Shown one piece after another: positions 10,853 to 22,480 of a stretch of 64,000 nt of DNA. A program made the position numbers and the translations under genes. Position 1 is the first letter of the stretch. Every line of letters begins with the position of its first letter. This stretch comes from Actinostola sp. cb2023 (Eukaryota; Cnidaria; Anthozoa; Actiniaria; Actinostolidae). The notes below the pieces were generated by a model. The model was given only the letters and a program-made list of their open reading frames with translations, searched no databases and was not told where the DNA came from. The stretch covers positions 1-64,000 of the forward strand of contig JAUJYZ010001365.1 of the NCBI GenBank assembly GCA_033675265.1. The letters run 5' to 3'.

Positions 10853-11169
10853 GTCACCATCTGGTTGTTGAGACTACACTGAGTGAAGTACCTCGTGAGG
10901 TACTGGAGCAAACAATATCCATTGTCACCGAGCACTTCCAAGGTTCTTCGGCCTTGAAGTTGGGACGAAATTTGGGACTCAGCGAAGAATACTTTTGCAA
11001 TGGAAAATCACCTCGTGACGTCATTACGTTCTGGACGGAGAACTACATAAGCAGCAATCTTGCGCACTTGTTTGACGCTCTAAGAATTTGTGGAAGTTTA
11101 GAAGCAGCAAAAACACTTACAGAATTTATAACTGTCAAGGCAAAAAGAGAAACGGGTGTCTTATTATGA
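10853..11169 (+). CDS. Roco gene last exon: death-domain-like C terminus
   Basis: The acceptor is AATCTTGTTCCAG at 10852; GT completes the Gly begun at 6712. The frame is clean for 105 codons to TGA at 11167. It reads GHHLVVETTLSEVPREVL and later LKLGRNLGLSEEYF, VITFWTENYISSNLAHLFDA and LRICGSLEAAKTLTEFI. This order (LGL helix, tryptophan helix, hydrophobic helix, LEAA helix) fits a death domain, which recruits partners by homotypic contacts. Roco proteins with C-terminal death domains are known in invertebrates and, as MASL1/DAPK-like relatives, in vertebrates. The 29-bp array starts within about 20 bases of the stop. Confidence 0.8.
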
Positions 11170-11184
11170 AGGGACCCACTTGTC

Positions 11185-11722
11185 GTGCGCAGAAACATCA
11201 AGTTCCAATGGTCATGCGCAGAAACATCAAGACGCAATGGTCATGCGCAGAAACATCAAGACGCAATGGACATGCTCAGACCCACTGGACATGCGTAGAA
11301 ACATCAAGTTCCAATGGTCATGCGCAGAAACATCAAGACCCAATGGTCATGCGTAGAAACATCAAGACGCAATGGTCATGCGCAGAAACATCAAGACCCA
11401 CTGGACATGCTCAGAAACATCAAGACCCAATGGTCATGCGTAGAAACATCAAGACGTAATGGTCATGCGTCGAAACATCACGACCCAATGGTCATGCGTA
11501 GAAACATCAAGACGTATTGGTCATGCCAGAAACATCAAGACCCTATGGTCATGCGCAGAAACATCACGACCCAATGGTCATGCGTAGAAACATCAAGACG
11601 TATTGGTCATGCGCAGAAATATCAAGACCCAATGGTCATGCGTAGAAACATCAAGACCCAATGGTCATGCGCAGAAACATCAAGACGCAATGGTTATGCG
11701 CAGAAACATCAAGTGATTTATG
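11185..11722 (+). repeat. 29-bp tandem array, about 18 copies, 3' of the Roco stop
   Basis: The unit is CATGCGCAGAAACATCAAGA plus about nine more bases (CGCAATGGT or CCCAATGGT). Copies vary at a few positions (GCGC or GCGT; GACGC, GACCC or GACGT). The array begins just after the stop at 11169, so it would lie in the 3' UTR. Frames over it are open because the unit lacks stops in some frames. Confidence 0.9.
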
Positions 11723-11754
11723 GGTCAAATGCAACTGCAGCAATCCATAATTAA

Positions 11755-12165
11755 AGAGTCGACGACGCCTGACCATGCGTTATATGCTCATTAAACACAG
11801 CCGTGGTTGTCCCATAAGTTTGAACGTATTTGTTTGCCACTTATGCTCAATGGTATGTAAATACTAGCTTAGGGTGAATAAGTAAGTATCAGACTAACGT
11901 ATTTTATAGGAATTCTAAAACAATATATTTTTTAATTTATATATTTTTTGCTCAAAGCAAAAGTGTATTTTCAATGATATTGTCATCCTACCATAGGTAG
12001 CTTACAACTATGTAATAGTTCTGCCATATATAGATTATTTTTGTATTATAATAGTGATGGTTGTCCAATACGCGAACATATATATGCGTTTCGGCAAACC
12101 GTATTGCGGTCCGATACCATCGGTAGAAGTATTAAAGGCAGTTAACGTTATTGGGATATAGAGAC
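11755..12165. other. AT-rich stretch, no gene seen
   Basis: No exon, repeat family or clear polyadenylation signal for the Roco gene can be assigned here. A weak TTAATTTATATATTTTTTG segment is the only notable low-complexity part. Confidence 0.5.
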
Positions 12166-12575
12166 TTGTGTTTGGGACTTGTTGTATTTCCAACCTATAC
12201 CCCTCGTAAATTTCGCCGGATCGACTCGGTTCGCCAATTTCGCCGGATCGACTCGGTCCGAGAATCGGTTCGCACCGTTCCGAGAACTTCAATGTTTGGG
12301 TTACCTGTGTTTGGGACTTGTTGTATTTCCGACCTATACCCCTCGTAAATTTCGCCAGATCGACTCGGTTCGCCAGTGTCGCCGGATCGACTCGATCCGA
12401 GAACTTCCATGTTTGGGTTACCTGTGTTTGGGACTTGTTGGATGTCCAACCTATACCCCTTGTAAATTTCGCCGGATCGACTCGGTTCGCCAGTTTCGCC
12501 GGATCGACTCGGTCCGAGAATCGCCGGTTCGCATCGATCCGAGAACTTCCATGTTTGGGTTACCTGTGTTTGGAT
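12166..12575 (+). repeat. Tandem array, unit 117-142 bp, about 3.5 copies
   Basis: GTGTTTGGGACTTGTTG recurs at about 12168, 12307 and 12424, with a partial copy at 12566. Each unit carries TATACCCCTCGTAAATTTCG and one or two sub-repeats CGCCGGATCGACTCGGT. The change in unit length comes from the number of sub-repeats. Confidence 0.85.
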
Positions 12576-12702
12576 GTACTGCGTTGGATGTACTGTTATT
12601 TGCTGTTTTCAAACATGAAATTACTTCAATCTAATGACGGCCCGAATCGTAAATCCTTTTCACCAAAGCGCTTTTGGTTTCGGTATGTTACGGTTTAAGT
12701 AA

Positions 12703-12850
12703 GGGTTAGATAATAACGCGAGTGCTTTATGGGATTTAGAGCTCTGAGCAGAAGATAGAAGGCCACGAGGCGCGTAGCGCCGAGTGGCCCTTCTATCAAT
12801 GCGAGGCGCTCTAAATTCCATAAAGCACGAGTGTTTATTCTCTAACCGTT
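12703..12850. mobile_element. Palindromic MITE, copy 1
   Basis: GGTTAGATAATAACGCGAGT and CACGAGTGTTTATTCTCTAACC pair as ends, and the interior folds around GGCGCGTAGCGCCGA. Copy 2 is at 13859-14006. The reading frame across it on the minus strand is not a gene. Confidence 0.75.
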
Positions 12851-12851
12851 T

Positions 12852-13853
12852 TAGAATATAGTCATACTCACGAGAGTATTCTTTGGCTGCATGTCTGTTG
12901 CTTTCCCAAAGGAATACTGATTTCAAATGCACATACGCTTATGCAAAGCTGTTCAGTTGTGTGTGACTTCAGTGGAGTGAAGATGAATATCCGAAGCTTG
13001 AGGCTTTAAATACGAAGCTTGCAAAGCTAGAAATTGCCGATATTTGTTGTGGAAATGAAGACAGAAATCTCAAAGTTTCTTCAAAGCAGTTAGAACGGAC
13101 GAAATTGAAAAACGAGAGAAATAATGCACACCAAAGAAAACTCAAGCACGATGTGGACATTTAATATATTGAAAGATTGGGCTACCTATATCGCAATAAT
13201 CATACGGAGAACTACATCTACACTTCTTGCAGAACATGGAGAAACTCGTTTGTGATTTCATTGTGAAGAGTAAGTGACTCGCTACGTTTCTTTAGTGTTT
13301 AGTATAATTATGATCTGTATTTCTGTATCAGTATTCATGTATTAAATCTAGCTGCTTTAACGAATCCAAATAACTGTCGATTTATTGGATTATGATTATA
13401 ATATTTGAGTAGTATTTGAAGATTAAACTAAGATTGTATTATAATATTTTTTGTATATAGTTTTTCTTAGTACACGTTATATATTAGAGTGCAAATATTA
13501 TATCCGTGAAATAAGCGCTAACATTTAGTACTAATTAACATTTTACTAGTTTTACTACTGAGTAGACAACAATGATAAAGCATTTGGTGCTATTTATTAG
13601 TACTATTTAGTTAGTTAACTATTTCATGGATATAATATTTGCACTCTAGTATTCTCTAAGTTAGTCATTAGTATTCCCTATATAGAGAATACTAATAAGG
13701 CTTTGTAACAAAAGAAAACAAAGAGCTTTATTAGTATTCTCTATATAGAGAATACTAATGAGTCCATTGTTAAAGCCCTATTAGTTACTTTATGAGATAT
13801 AGAGCGCACAAATGCTGGGCGCTGATTGGTCGAGTGAGTATGACTATATTCTA
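12852..13853. mobile_element. TIR element about 1 kb, copy 1
   Basis: The 21-bp ends TTAGAATATAGTCATACTCA(C) and (G)TGAGTATGACTATATTCTAA are perfect inverted copies. Copy 2 lies at 14007-15053. It contains a nested element at 13486-13647 with ends AGAGTGCAAATATTATATCC and its inverse, and a foldback around TATTCTCTATATAGAGAATA. No transposase frame is present. Confidence 0.8.
13486..13647. mobile_element. Small TIR MITE (162 bp), ends AGAGTGCAAATATTATATCC
   Basis: The ends are inverted over about 27 bases with one mismatch. It has a second copy at 14683-14844 and relatives at 40609-40745 and, partly, at 63940-64000 (TTTAGTACTA/ATTTAG motifs). Confidence 0.75.
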
Positions 13854-15054
13854 AGTAAGGGTTAGATAATAACGCGAGTGCTTTATGGGATTTAGAGCTC
13901 TGAGCAGAAGATAGAAGGCCACGAGGCGCGTAGCGCCGAGTGGCCCTTCTATCAATGCGAGGCGCTCTAAATTCCATAAAGCACGAGTGTTTATTCTCTA
14001 ACCGTTTTAGAATATAGTCATACTCACGAGAGTATTCTTTGGCTGCATGTCTGTTGCTTTCCCAAAGGAATACTGATTTCAAATGCACATACGCTTATGC
14101 AAAGCTGTTCAGTTGTGTGTGACTTCAGTGGAGTGAAGATGAATATCCGAAGCATGAGGCTTTTAAATACGAAGCTTGTAAAGCTAGAAATTGCCGATAT
14201 TTGTTGTGGAAATGAAGAGCAGAAATCTCAACGTTTCTTCAAAGCAGTTAGAACGGACGAAATTGAAAAACGAGAGAAATAATGAACACCAAAGAAAACT
14301 CAAGCACGATGTGGACATTTAATATATTGAAAGATTGTGCTACCTATATCTTAATAATCGTACGGAGAACTTGAATGACTGATGAATATCCGTACATCTA
14401 CACTTCTTATAGAACATGGAGAAACTCGTTTGTGATTTCATTTTGAAGAGTAAGTGACTCGCTACCCCCTCGCTACGTTTCTTTAGTGTTTAGAATAGTT
14501 ATTATCTGTATTTCTGTATCAGTATTCATGTATTTTAAAAATATAGCTGCTTAACGAATCCAAATAACTGTCGATTTATTGGATTATGATATAATATTTT
14601 AATAGTATTTGAAGATTAAACTAAGATTGTATTATAATATTTTTTGTATATAGTTTTTCTTGGTACACGTTATATATATATTAGAGTGCAAATATTATAT
14701 CCGTGAAATAAGCGCTAACATTTAGTACTAATTAACATTTTACTAGTTTTACTACTGAGTAGACAACAATGATAAAGCATTTGGTGCTATTTATTAGTAT
14801 TATTTAGTTAGTTAACTATTTCATGGATATAATATTTGCACTCTATAGTATTCTCTAAGTTAGTCATTATTATTCCCTATATAGAGAATACTAATAAGGC
14901 TTTGTAACAAAAGAAAACAAAGAGCTTTATTAGTATTCTCTATATAGAGAATACTAATGAGTCCATTGTTAAAGCCCTATTAGTTACTTTATGAGATATA
15001 GAGCGCACAAATGCTGGGCGCTGATTGGTCGAGTGAGTATGACTATATTCTAAG

Positions 15055-16265
15055 AAATCTTAACATATTATTCATTTCAGTTATCATGGATAGTGATATC
15101 CATGGTGTTATCAATCATAGGCCTACCTTTATAATTTCGTTTGATTAGGAAATAATAGGTCCGTTTATACGAACGAAAATAAGTTGTGTCTTATCTAGGC
15201 GTCGCGACTAAAATAAGACGCCAACTAATCGTATAAATGACACAAATTCCTGTATTTATACAAGCTACTTTTCCGTTTACCCATCACACGCCAATTGACG
15301 GAGAAAACCGGGCAGTCTCTAAAATGTGGGTCGTCCGATTCACTTTATATTTACACCATTTAATCCTCATCGGTAAATATTACGAACCGTGAAGTATGAC
15401 GAAAATCGGGCTTTTCGTTTCCGAGATGACCACCCCCCCTCAGGTTTTGGCCTCTGAAGGCCGTAAAATTGACTTGATTCTGGACCAAAATTGAGAGGCT
15501 TAAACATTTACTTCGCGAAATAAATGAACTCTCCAATTGCTTCTACATATTTTTGATTGTCGAAATAAGATATTCACGGCGACAGATTTTCATTTGGAAA
15601 AATCCGTACTTTTATGCAGGCCGTTAAATATCGTTGATCGTCATTTTGGTCAAATTTTGGTCAACTTTAAATGCCCAATTTCTCAAAAGTGCGGCAGTTT
15701 ATTGAAGACTTACTCCGTTTCGTAGTAGTACACGTGTTTCGTGTTAGATTTAAGCAAACTCATGATTGGTATCTTTAATTGCGGAAACGCAACGTGTGTT
15801 TGAAGTTCGACTAAATTGCTTCTTTTCCACTAGCCGATTTCCCGCCAAAATTAGTAGTCTCGCCTCAAGTGAAGCCGTAAATGTCTCTGAGGCTATCGAG
15901 AAATAAGTCAGAAGATATTGTATCTCAGCTCTAGATTATTTTGTACATATAATCAAATCATTGGGTTCATAGGGCATCACTAATGAGGTGTTGACAACTT
16001 TTAGTGGAAGCCGAGACTGTACAATTTTGGCGCAAAATGTGATCGGTCCCGCTTGAGGAGTCACGCTAGGGAAAAATGGCAAAAATAATGTTAACAATAA
16101 CGAAACAATGCAAACATTCAAGTTGTAAGTGCTTTATTTAATTAGTATATGGTGAAACTGCGAGGTTGGTTTTATTTTATATCAACTGTATCACGAAAAC
16201 TTCAACCTTGTTTTCAACAGCTAGAGACGTGACTGGTGTTCTTTGAAATTCGTTTATTCGCGAAT
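15055..16265. other. No gene found; weak foldback at 15165-15240
   Basis: The stretch 15165-15240 (TCCGTTTATACGAACGAAAA and AAGACGCCAACTAATCGTAT) resembles the TA-flanked MITE at 45985. The remainder is unassigned, with only short chance frames on both strands. Confidence 0.4.
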
Positions 16266-18320
16266 AGTATGCTATTCGCGGCAGTCCCTTTCATGCTCGT
16301 AGTAAGGAATGGAGATAATTCCGACCGCGACAAGGGCAAGTTCCATTCCCAAGACAACTAGTACGCCAATACTCAAACTACGAGACCACACCTCTATACG
16401 GAGCCGCCAATACTCAAACCATGCCGGACACCACACCTCTAAGGGGCCGCCAAAACTCAAACAAAAGGAGCGCCAAAACTCAACAAACACTTACTATAGC
16501 GTACACCTATAACTATAACTCACGGAACTCCGGACGTCGGCCAAGTTCGTACTTAATAAGTCCAAACCTCGTCGGGTGCCGACGTAGAACGATTTAGCTT
16601 TATTATCATCACTCAAGCTCAAGAATGGTGAGATTAGGGCGGAAAGGCAGGTGTGTATAACATGCCAACCTATACCAAGATGTTCAACACTTTCGCAAAC
16701 TCCTTGACTGCAAGGATGGCTAAAAAGTAAGCTTTAGGCTGCTTCTTGGGAGAGTGCAACTTATCCGAGAGAGTGACGTCAGAGTACGGGGGATGCAGCC
16801 ATGCGTTCAAATATAGCCAGGGCTTCGTATATCGAAATTCTCTTCTCTACGAAAACCATATTGGTTTGTGGAGTATACAAGGGGCGGATCACAATAGGGG
16901 CATGAACAAGTAATACATCATATGCTAAGGAAAATGATGGAATATAATGCAATCACGACAATAATACTATTGTAAAAGGGACAAAGCAAAGAAAGTGGTC
17001 TGTGCTATCAAGGACAAACATTATATTTTAAAAACACAGTCGTAAAGAAAACAACGAGCTTCCGAATAATTTAGAAACGTGAATGATACAACTAACGTAA
17101 CAGAGTGACGCTCAAAACTTCGAAGAATAACATAATTAGAACAATGTATCACGCCCAGCTACCATCCCTTGGGTAGTCATGATAAATAAGGGATCCAAAA
17201 AGAAAACGATAAAGAGCCTTATGTAAGGATTAGCCTCATAATTGTTATGATGAAGCAAAAGGACCCACCCAAGGGATGGCAGCCTGAGCGTCAGTAATCC
17301 GACTAGGGCATTAGACACCCTTTGAGCCCAGTCATGCAGGACCGGAAAATGAACTCAAAACTGAAAGTATGCATGGACAAGTTAAATCATTAAAACAGAA
17401 ATTTGAGCAAATATAACGTCTTCTCCTACCACTGTCTAGTACTGGCTGCTCATCCCTCGGGGAAAATTAACTGCATAACACACAAAATCAATAATGAAAA
17501 CGTGTATGGGAAAATAGATCGTCTTCTCAGCCTACTGGCTCCTCAGCCCTCGGAGAAGCTGATTAACTCAGAAGAGTTTGCATGGACAATTCAATTAATA
17601 AAACAGGAAACAATGTAAATATCAATGACAACAGGTGCAATAACGAAAGGTTTCTGGATATGGGGCTTGTAGGGACAGGCCTCAGTCAATGGACGCAATA
17701 TGCAAGTAATGGCAAAAGAATGAAGCGATTTAAATACATTATAGTTATGAACTCTTGTCAAAATAAACACAAAATCAACAAGTGCAGCAAGCTAAACTTG
17801 ACTTTCCAAAAATACTAATCAGCAATAACATGCTAAACTGGGGTATACGTATGGAACAGATTCGTGCAGTATACGTTGACTGAAGATGAATAAACGGACA
17901 CTATAACAAATAATCAGGGAAACAAATTAAATAAAGGACCTGGACTTAAATTCACGGTTCCAGGACGTACAAACAATGGGAGCTCACAAAAAGCACAGCA
18001 AATGATATACGGCCAACAAAGATCATTCCCGGCCAACAAATAGGAGGGAGTGGCATTCATTAAAACCGGGCTACCAAGGGAATAACTGACACTAAAAACA
18101 ATGGTAGGAAATAAAATGAGTATTGGGGCGTAAAGAGCACGGCTAATATATGCAAAACACTAGCAAACTATGAATATGCGCGGCATAACAAAAACACACG
18201 AAATATATGAGCCTAATGAAAGAAAAGTTGGCAATAAGGAAAACTGATAAATACTACGACTATGAAAAGAAACTAATAAAACAGTTTAGGAAGTTTAAAG
18301 CTTTATCTGACGTACAATAT
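16266..18320. other. No gene found; A-rich on the plus strand
   Basis: CGCCAATACTCAAAC-type short repeats lie at 16360-16480. A foldback at about 17104-17298 carries CCATCCCTTGGGT and ACCCAAGGGATGG. From about 16900 the plus strand is markedly A-rich, as in the body of some retroelements, but neither long terminal repeats nor a reverse transcriptase frame could be found, so no element is claimed. Confidence 0.45.
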
Positions 18321-18394
18321 CGACATACATGTACATCAGTTGAAAACCTCAATTACTACCAATATACACTGTATACTGGGGGCATAGTTGTCTT

Positions 18395-18910
18395 AGAAGA
18401 CCTCAATTACAACCCGCAATGTCTTCGCAGACCTCAAAGCAATCACAACCGAAACAGGGACGTATCGTTTGTCTACACAGACCTCAATTAATACACCGAT
18501 ACAGGGTCATAACATTGTCTTCTCAGACCTCAACTGTATACTGGGGCATAGGTGTCTACACATACCTCAATTTGTCTTCTCAGACCTCAACTATCGATAT
18601 ATACTGGGGCATAGGTGTCTACACATACCTCAATTCGTCTTCTCAGACTTCAACTATCGATATATACTGGGGCATAGGTGTCTACACAGACCTCAATTCG
18701 TCTTCTCAGACCTCAACTATCGATATATACTGGGGCATAGGTGTCTACACAGACCTCAATTCGTCTTCTCAGACCTCAACTATCGATATACTGGGGCATA
18801 GGTGTCTACACATACCTCAATTCGTCTTCTCAGACCTCAACTATCGATATACTGGGGCATAGGTGTCTACACAGACCTAAATTATTACACCGCATATAGT
18901 TGTCTTACAG
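18395..18910 (+). repeat. Tandem array, 61-64-bp unit, 6 to 7 copies
   Basis: TGGGGCATAGGTGTCTACAC recurs at 18542, 18604, 18668, 18731, 18792 and 18853. Between copies lie CTCAATTCGTCTTCTCAGAC and CTCAACTATCGATAT. More diverged copies extend to both sides. It has no unique spacers, so it is not a CRISPR. Confidence 0.9.
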
Positions 18911-19855
18911 ACCTCAATTACAACCGAAACAGGCCGGGGCATATAGTTTTAGTCGATACATAATAAAATTAGGGAAGAAACCGAGGGAGCAACGTTCTGT
19001 GAGCAAATTAAAATTCACTGGGAGTTAAAACGGCAACACAACCGGGTGAGCGAGAGGACGGGAAGGTTGACGACAATATTGAACGAACAGGACGAGGGAA
19101 GGGATTCTAATACCTCTAAGAGAAACATGAGCGGGATGGGAAAGGGTTCACATAGGAAGTTACCTATAACTGGGGAGCAGGAACTTCAAGAATTACCAAA
19201 GCTTGAGCCTACAACACGTTGATAGGAGCTTGTTCTTGCTCAGCCATGACGATGCGCACTGAACGCTAATTACTTGAATTGGGCAGAGTTGATTAGTGGG
19301 CGTTCCTTATATACTCGCTCTGCAAGGGACTGGTGCGAATAGAATACAAATGCCAGTGCATTCAAAGTCTTCTCATCAATAGATTGAAACCATTAATTAC
19401 TTTAATTTCATTCAATTGGCTTCCAAAACATGCGGTGATTTCTCAATCTTAATTTGCATCAATAATTAGTTTGTCGCTTTCTGTCGCCCGGTCTGTCGCA
19501 ATATCAATTCCTTCTTCTGTTCATAGTCATTTTGAACCCATCATGAGTGCGTCTATGAATTGTTCGTTTGGTTCAGAAAATGCAATATGTGGTTCGTTTG
19601 GTGGCAATTCTATAATTGTTCCATTGTTAAACTGTGACGAAGACATGACTATTAGTCTGGGTATAAGTTGGAACACGGGGTTGGAAACGAGGTCGCCGCA
19701 CGCGCAGCACATTGCAATCGACAGTTACAGAAACATAATTGATTATCAAGGACATGGAGTCCTTGAAGAGAGTGATATTCGAGCAATGACAAGTGACTGG
19801 CCAGGTCGTAAGAGGAATACCCGGGGGGGGGGGGAGGGGGAGGGTACTCCCGGAA
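18911..19855. other. No gene found; open frame at 19471-19866 not supported
   Basis: A 131-codon frame on the plus strand ends in a GGGGEGEG-like stretch over a G-rich tract. It has no recognised domain and no splice or promoter support. TTCCTTATATACTCGC at about 19305 is TATA-like but has no gene after it that I can support. Confidence 0.4.
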
Positions 19856-20575
19856 ATTTAGGATAGGGGTGTGCTCCCGGGATGTCGAAACCTTGACCCT
19901 ATTTAAGGATGAAGAATTGGAAAATTCGTACAGTGTGTCAGCTGTTCTTAAATTTTTCATTGGTCAATATGCCTGATTGCAATAAGATACACTGGGCATT
20001 AGATTGGGTTCCCTGTTGTTACAAAGTTATCCGTGTTACGCTCTCGCGCTCTCTTAGAGAAAAGGTCCCGGTTGTTTGAAGGGCGGTTAGTCTAAATCCT
20101 GGGTTAAAATCAATGGTTTTCTTAGGATTTAGTCGTGGATTAGCGCTAGTCGCCTTTCGAACACCGGGCTCAGAGATATAAAAACAATAACCTGTAGTAG
20201 CCAGAAAAAAATAAAAAATAAAGAGTTTTATTTTATTATTTCATACACGGCAAGCGAATTGCGCGGAATGATGTTTGGGATATGCTCGTGGCGCTAAATA
20301 TATTTTTAGTAACCGGAAGATGAGCACACTTGAGGATTCTGTTGTGCTTGTGAATAAAATTGTAGTCGTGCGCGCGCTACTGACGCCACTCACGCCATCG
20401 ATCGAGCACGCACTGCAAAAACAGTGTTACTAAAAATAGATTTATCGGCACGAGCATCGACCACACATCAGTACGAGATTCGCTCTCTTAGTATTACTAA
20501 TTTAGGATAGGGGTGTGTTCCCGGGAAGTCGAAACCCTGACCCTATATAAGAATGAAGAATTGGAAAATTCATAC
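19856..20575 (+). repeat. Direct repeat pair about 76 bp, 643 bp apart
   Basis: ATTTAGGATAGGGGTGTG to GAAGAATTGGAAAATTC occurs at 19856-19931 and again at 20499-20575, about 90 percent alike by eye. The pair flanks a unique segment with a foldback MITE. The repeats could be ends of an element or a local duplication. Confidence 0.7.
20068..20170. mobile_element. Foldback MITE (about 103 bp)
   Basis: CCCGGTTGTTTGAAGGGCG on the left and CGCCTTTCGAACACCGGGC on the right are inverted, continuing inward over CTAAATCC and GGATTTAG. There is no coding content. Confidence 0.75.
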
Positions 20576-20739
20576 CTTTTCCAATTTAGAATTTAGTATT
20601 TAGAATTAATCGTATTTGAAGTTTGTGCATATATTTATATTTATCATTGATGTCTCTTGATTTTGATTGCATTCTTAGGTACATACAAGCTCCGTACGCT
20701 TGAGAAGACACATCAGAGAATGTCTATAAGATACTGTCT

Positions 20740-20830
20740 ATAATAATAATAATAATAATAATTTAATTCTTGAAAAAGCGCATTACATATAAATCTCAAT
20801 GCTCTTTACAAGTGAGTAAGAAAATATAGA
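20740..20830 (-). mobile_element. SINE tail fragment with (AAT)n
   Basis: AATAATAATAATAATTTAAT is followed by AAAGCGCATTACATA and CTCAATGCTCTTTACA, matching the 3' part of the SINE at 3860-4305. The tRNA-like head is missing. Confidence 0.65.
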
Positions 20831-22055
20831 AAATAAAAAATATAGAAAATATATATAGAAGAATATAGACAAATATAGAACATTATCGGGACTCGTCAAA
20901 GGAGTAAGGTGACTAGTTTAAATTATTTAAGTGGTTCATTCTGTTTTCTTTCATCTGGTTTTGTTCGTCCTCTCTAGTAGCTCAACTTCGCAATATAACT
21001 GTGTTTACATTAATAATTCACTTTAGCTTGGCAACCTCGCTCGGTTGACGTCGGCTGTAATGAACATCATAAATAAATGCATAAGGGAATTATATTTCCC
21101 TAAAACTTGGAATATCGCACGAGAATCACGAATCCCTAAAGTAGCATAACGAGCCAGAGCCAAGTTCTAATGGTCACGATGGGGTAGTACGGTTGCTATG
21201 ATCGAATTACTATATGTCAACAGTGTTTTTCAAAGACCAATTAAGTTGTTTGCCTTATTTCCGCAGCAATACATTTCTGTGTACTCTCATCAAATGAGTT
21301 TTGACAAGCGAGAGCGATTTTGAAGTTGTAAATAAAGTAACTGAGCCGTGTAGATCGATGCGACCGTCACTAAACAGGGTATGATTCGAACAAAGGCTGG
21401 TAGGAACTGAACAGAAGAATTTGTGGGCAATCAACAAAATATTCCAAAGATCTACGTACGTTTGCTGTCTGTTTTCCTCTGCGACTGATCAAGACAATTT
21501 CGCTTGCATGATGTAAATGGCGCGCAAATAGATCATCGAGTGTTTGATGGAGGCGAGCGAGAAGAAGAGGTTTACATGTGTCCGAGCTATTGTGTCCTGG
21601 CTGGGATTCTTAGGCAGAAACCCTAAAACCTCGATCATGTGTTAACGACCAAGAGCTCCAGAATCACATGTCCGTGTAGCTAACTCGTTCGGCGATCTTA
21701 ATTATAATAAAGAATCGTCGCCATCTTTCCCGCCAAAATGTAGCGATTATCGATAACAAGGGAGTTCTTTCAGAAATTATCTCCAAAGATAAAGATGCCT
21801 ATCCAACAAAAGTACGTGTAATCATTTAGTACTACTGTATACGTATTTTAAGTTCCAGATATTTAGGATCCCTGATGAATGTTAAAATATATGTCAACCA
21901 TGTAAAATCTAACTTGCCTTCCGAAGGATAAGGTAAGTTTATTTGATGATCTGTGCATACATCCGATCACGCTTTCCCGCAATATTTTATTTCAATTCCC
22001 GATCGGCCTTGACACAGTCACAGGGATTGCACTGTAACCTACAATGCTAACATCT
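20831..22055. other. No gene found
   Basis: The stretch is AT-rich with only short frames. A 60-codon minus frame at 21255-21437 has no recognisable domain. No repeats stand out by eye except TATAGAAAATATATATAG near 20850. Confidence 0.4.
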
Positions 22056-22480
22056 GAATCAGTTTATACTGATAAATCTAACAATCATGTAACACTGCCA
22101 AACTGCATTTCTACTGAGCTGGGAATCAGTTTATACTGATAAATCAGCCTAATAATCATGTCAAACCAAACTGTATTTCTACTGAGCTGGGAATCAGTTT
22201 ATACTGATAAATCAGTCTAACAATCATGTCAAACCAAACTGTATCTCTACTGAGCTGGGAATCAGTTTATACTGATAAATCAGTCTAATAATCATGTCAA
22301 ACCAAACTGCATCTCTACTGAGCTGGGAATCAGTTTATACTGATAAATCAGTCTAATAATCATGTCAAACCAAACTGTATCTCTACTGAGCTGGGAATCA
22401 GTTTATACTGATAAATCAGTCTAATAATCATGTCAAACTAAACTGTATCTCTACTGAGCTGGGACTCAGTTTATACTCAG
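22056..22480 (+). repeat. 68-bp tandem array, about 6 copies
   Basis: GGGAATCAGTTTATACTGAT recurs every 68 bp (starts near 22122, 22190, 22258, 22326 and 22394), followed by AATCATGTCAAACCAAACTG and CTCTACTGAGCT. Each unit holds the hairpin ATCAGT-TTAT-ACTGAT. Confidence 0.9.

Larger units (their letters stand above)
12697..15052. repeat. Tandem segmental duplication (1156 and about 1200 bp)
   Basis: The segment starting AAGTAAGGGTTAGATAATAA at 12697 recurs at 13853, and the two copies match along their full length with few differences. Each consists of a palindromic MITE followed by a roughly 1-kb element with 21-bp inverted ends (TTAGAATATAGTCATACTCA and its inverse). The second copy has a small insertion near 14360-14480. 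Confidence 0.9.

Noticed and set aside
12660..12932. 90-codon minus frame (and its copy at 13741-14088) as a gene
   Set aside because: It spans a palindromic MITE and the end of the next element; the copy is part of the same duplication.
18395..18910. CRISPR-like appearance of regularly spaced repeats
   Set aside because: The whole unit repeats and there are no unique spacers; the setting is eukaryotic.
16266..19250. LTR retrotransposon suggested by A-rich strand bias
   Set aside because: No terminal repeats, primer-binding site or reverse transcriptase frame could be found.
19471..19866. 131-codon frame, possible gene
   Set aside because: No domain, ends in a G-run artefact, and is partly overlapped by an opposing frame of similar length.
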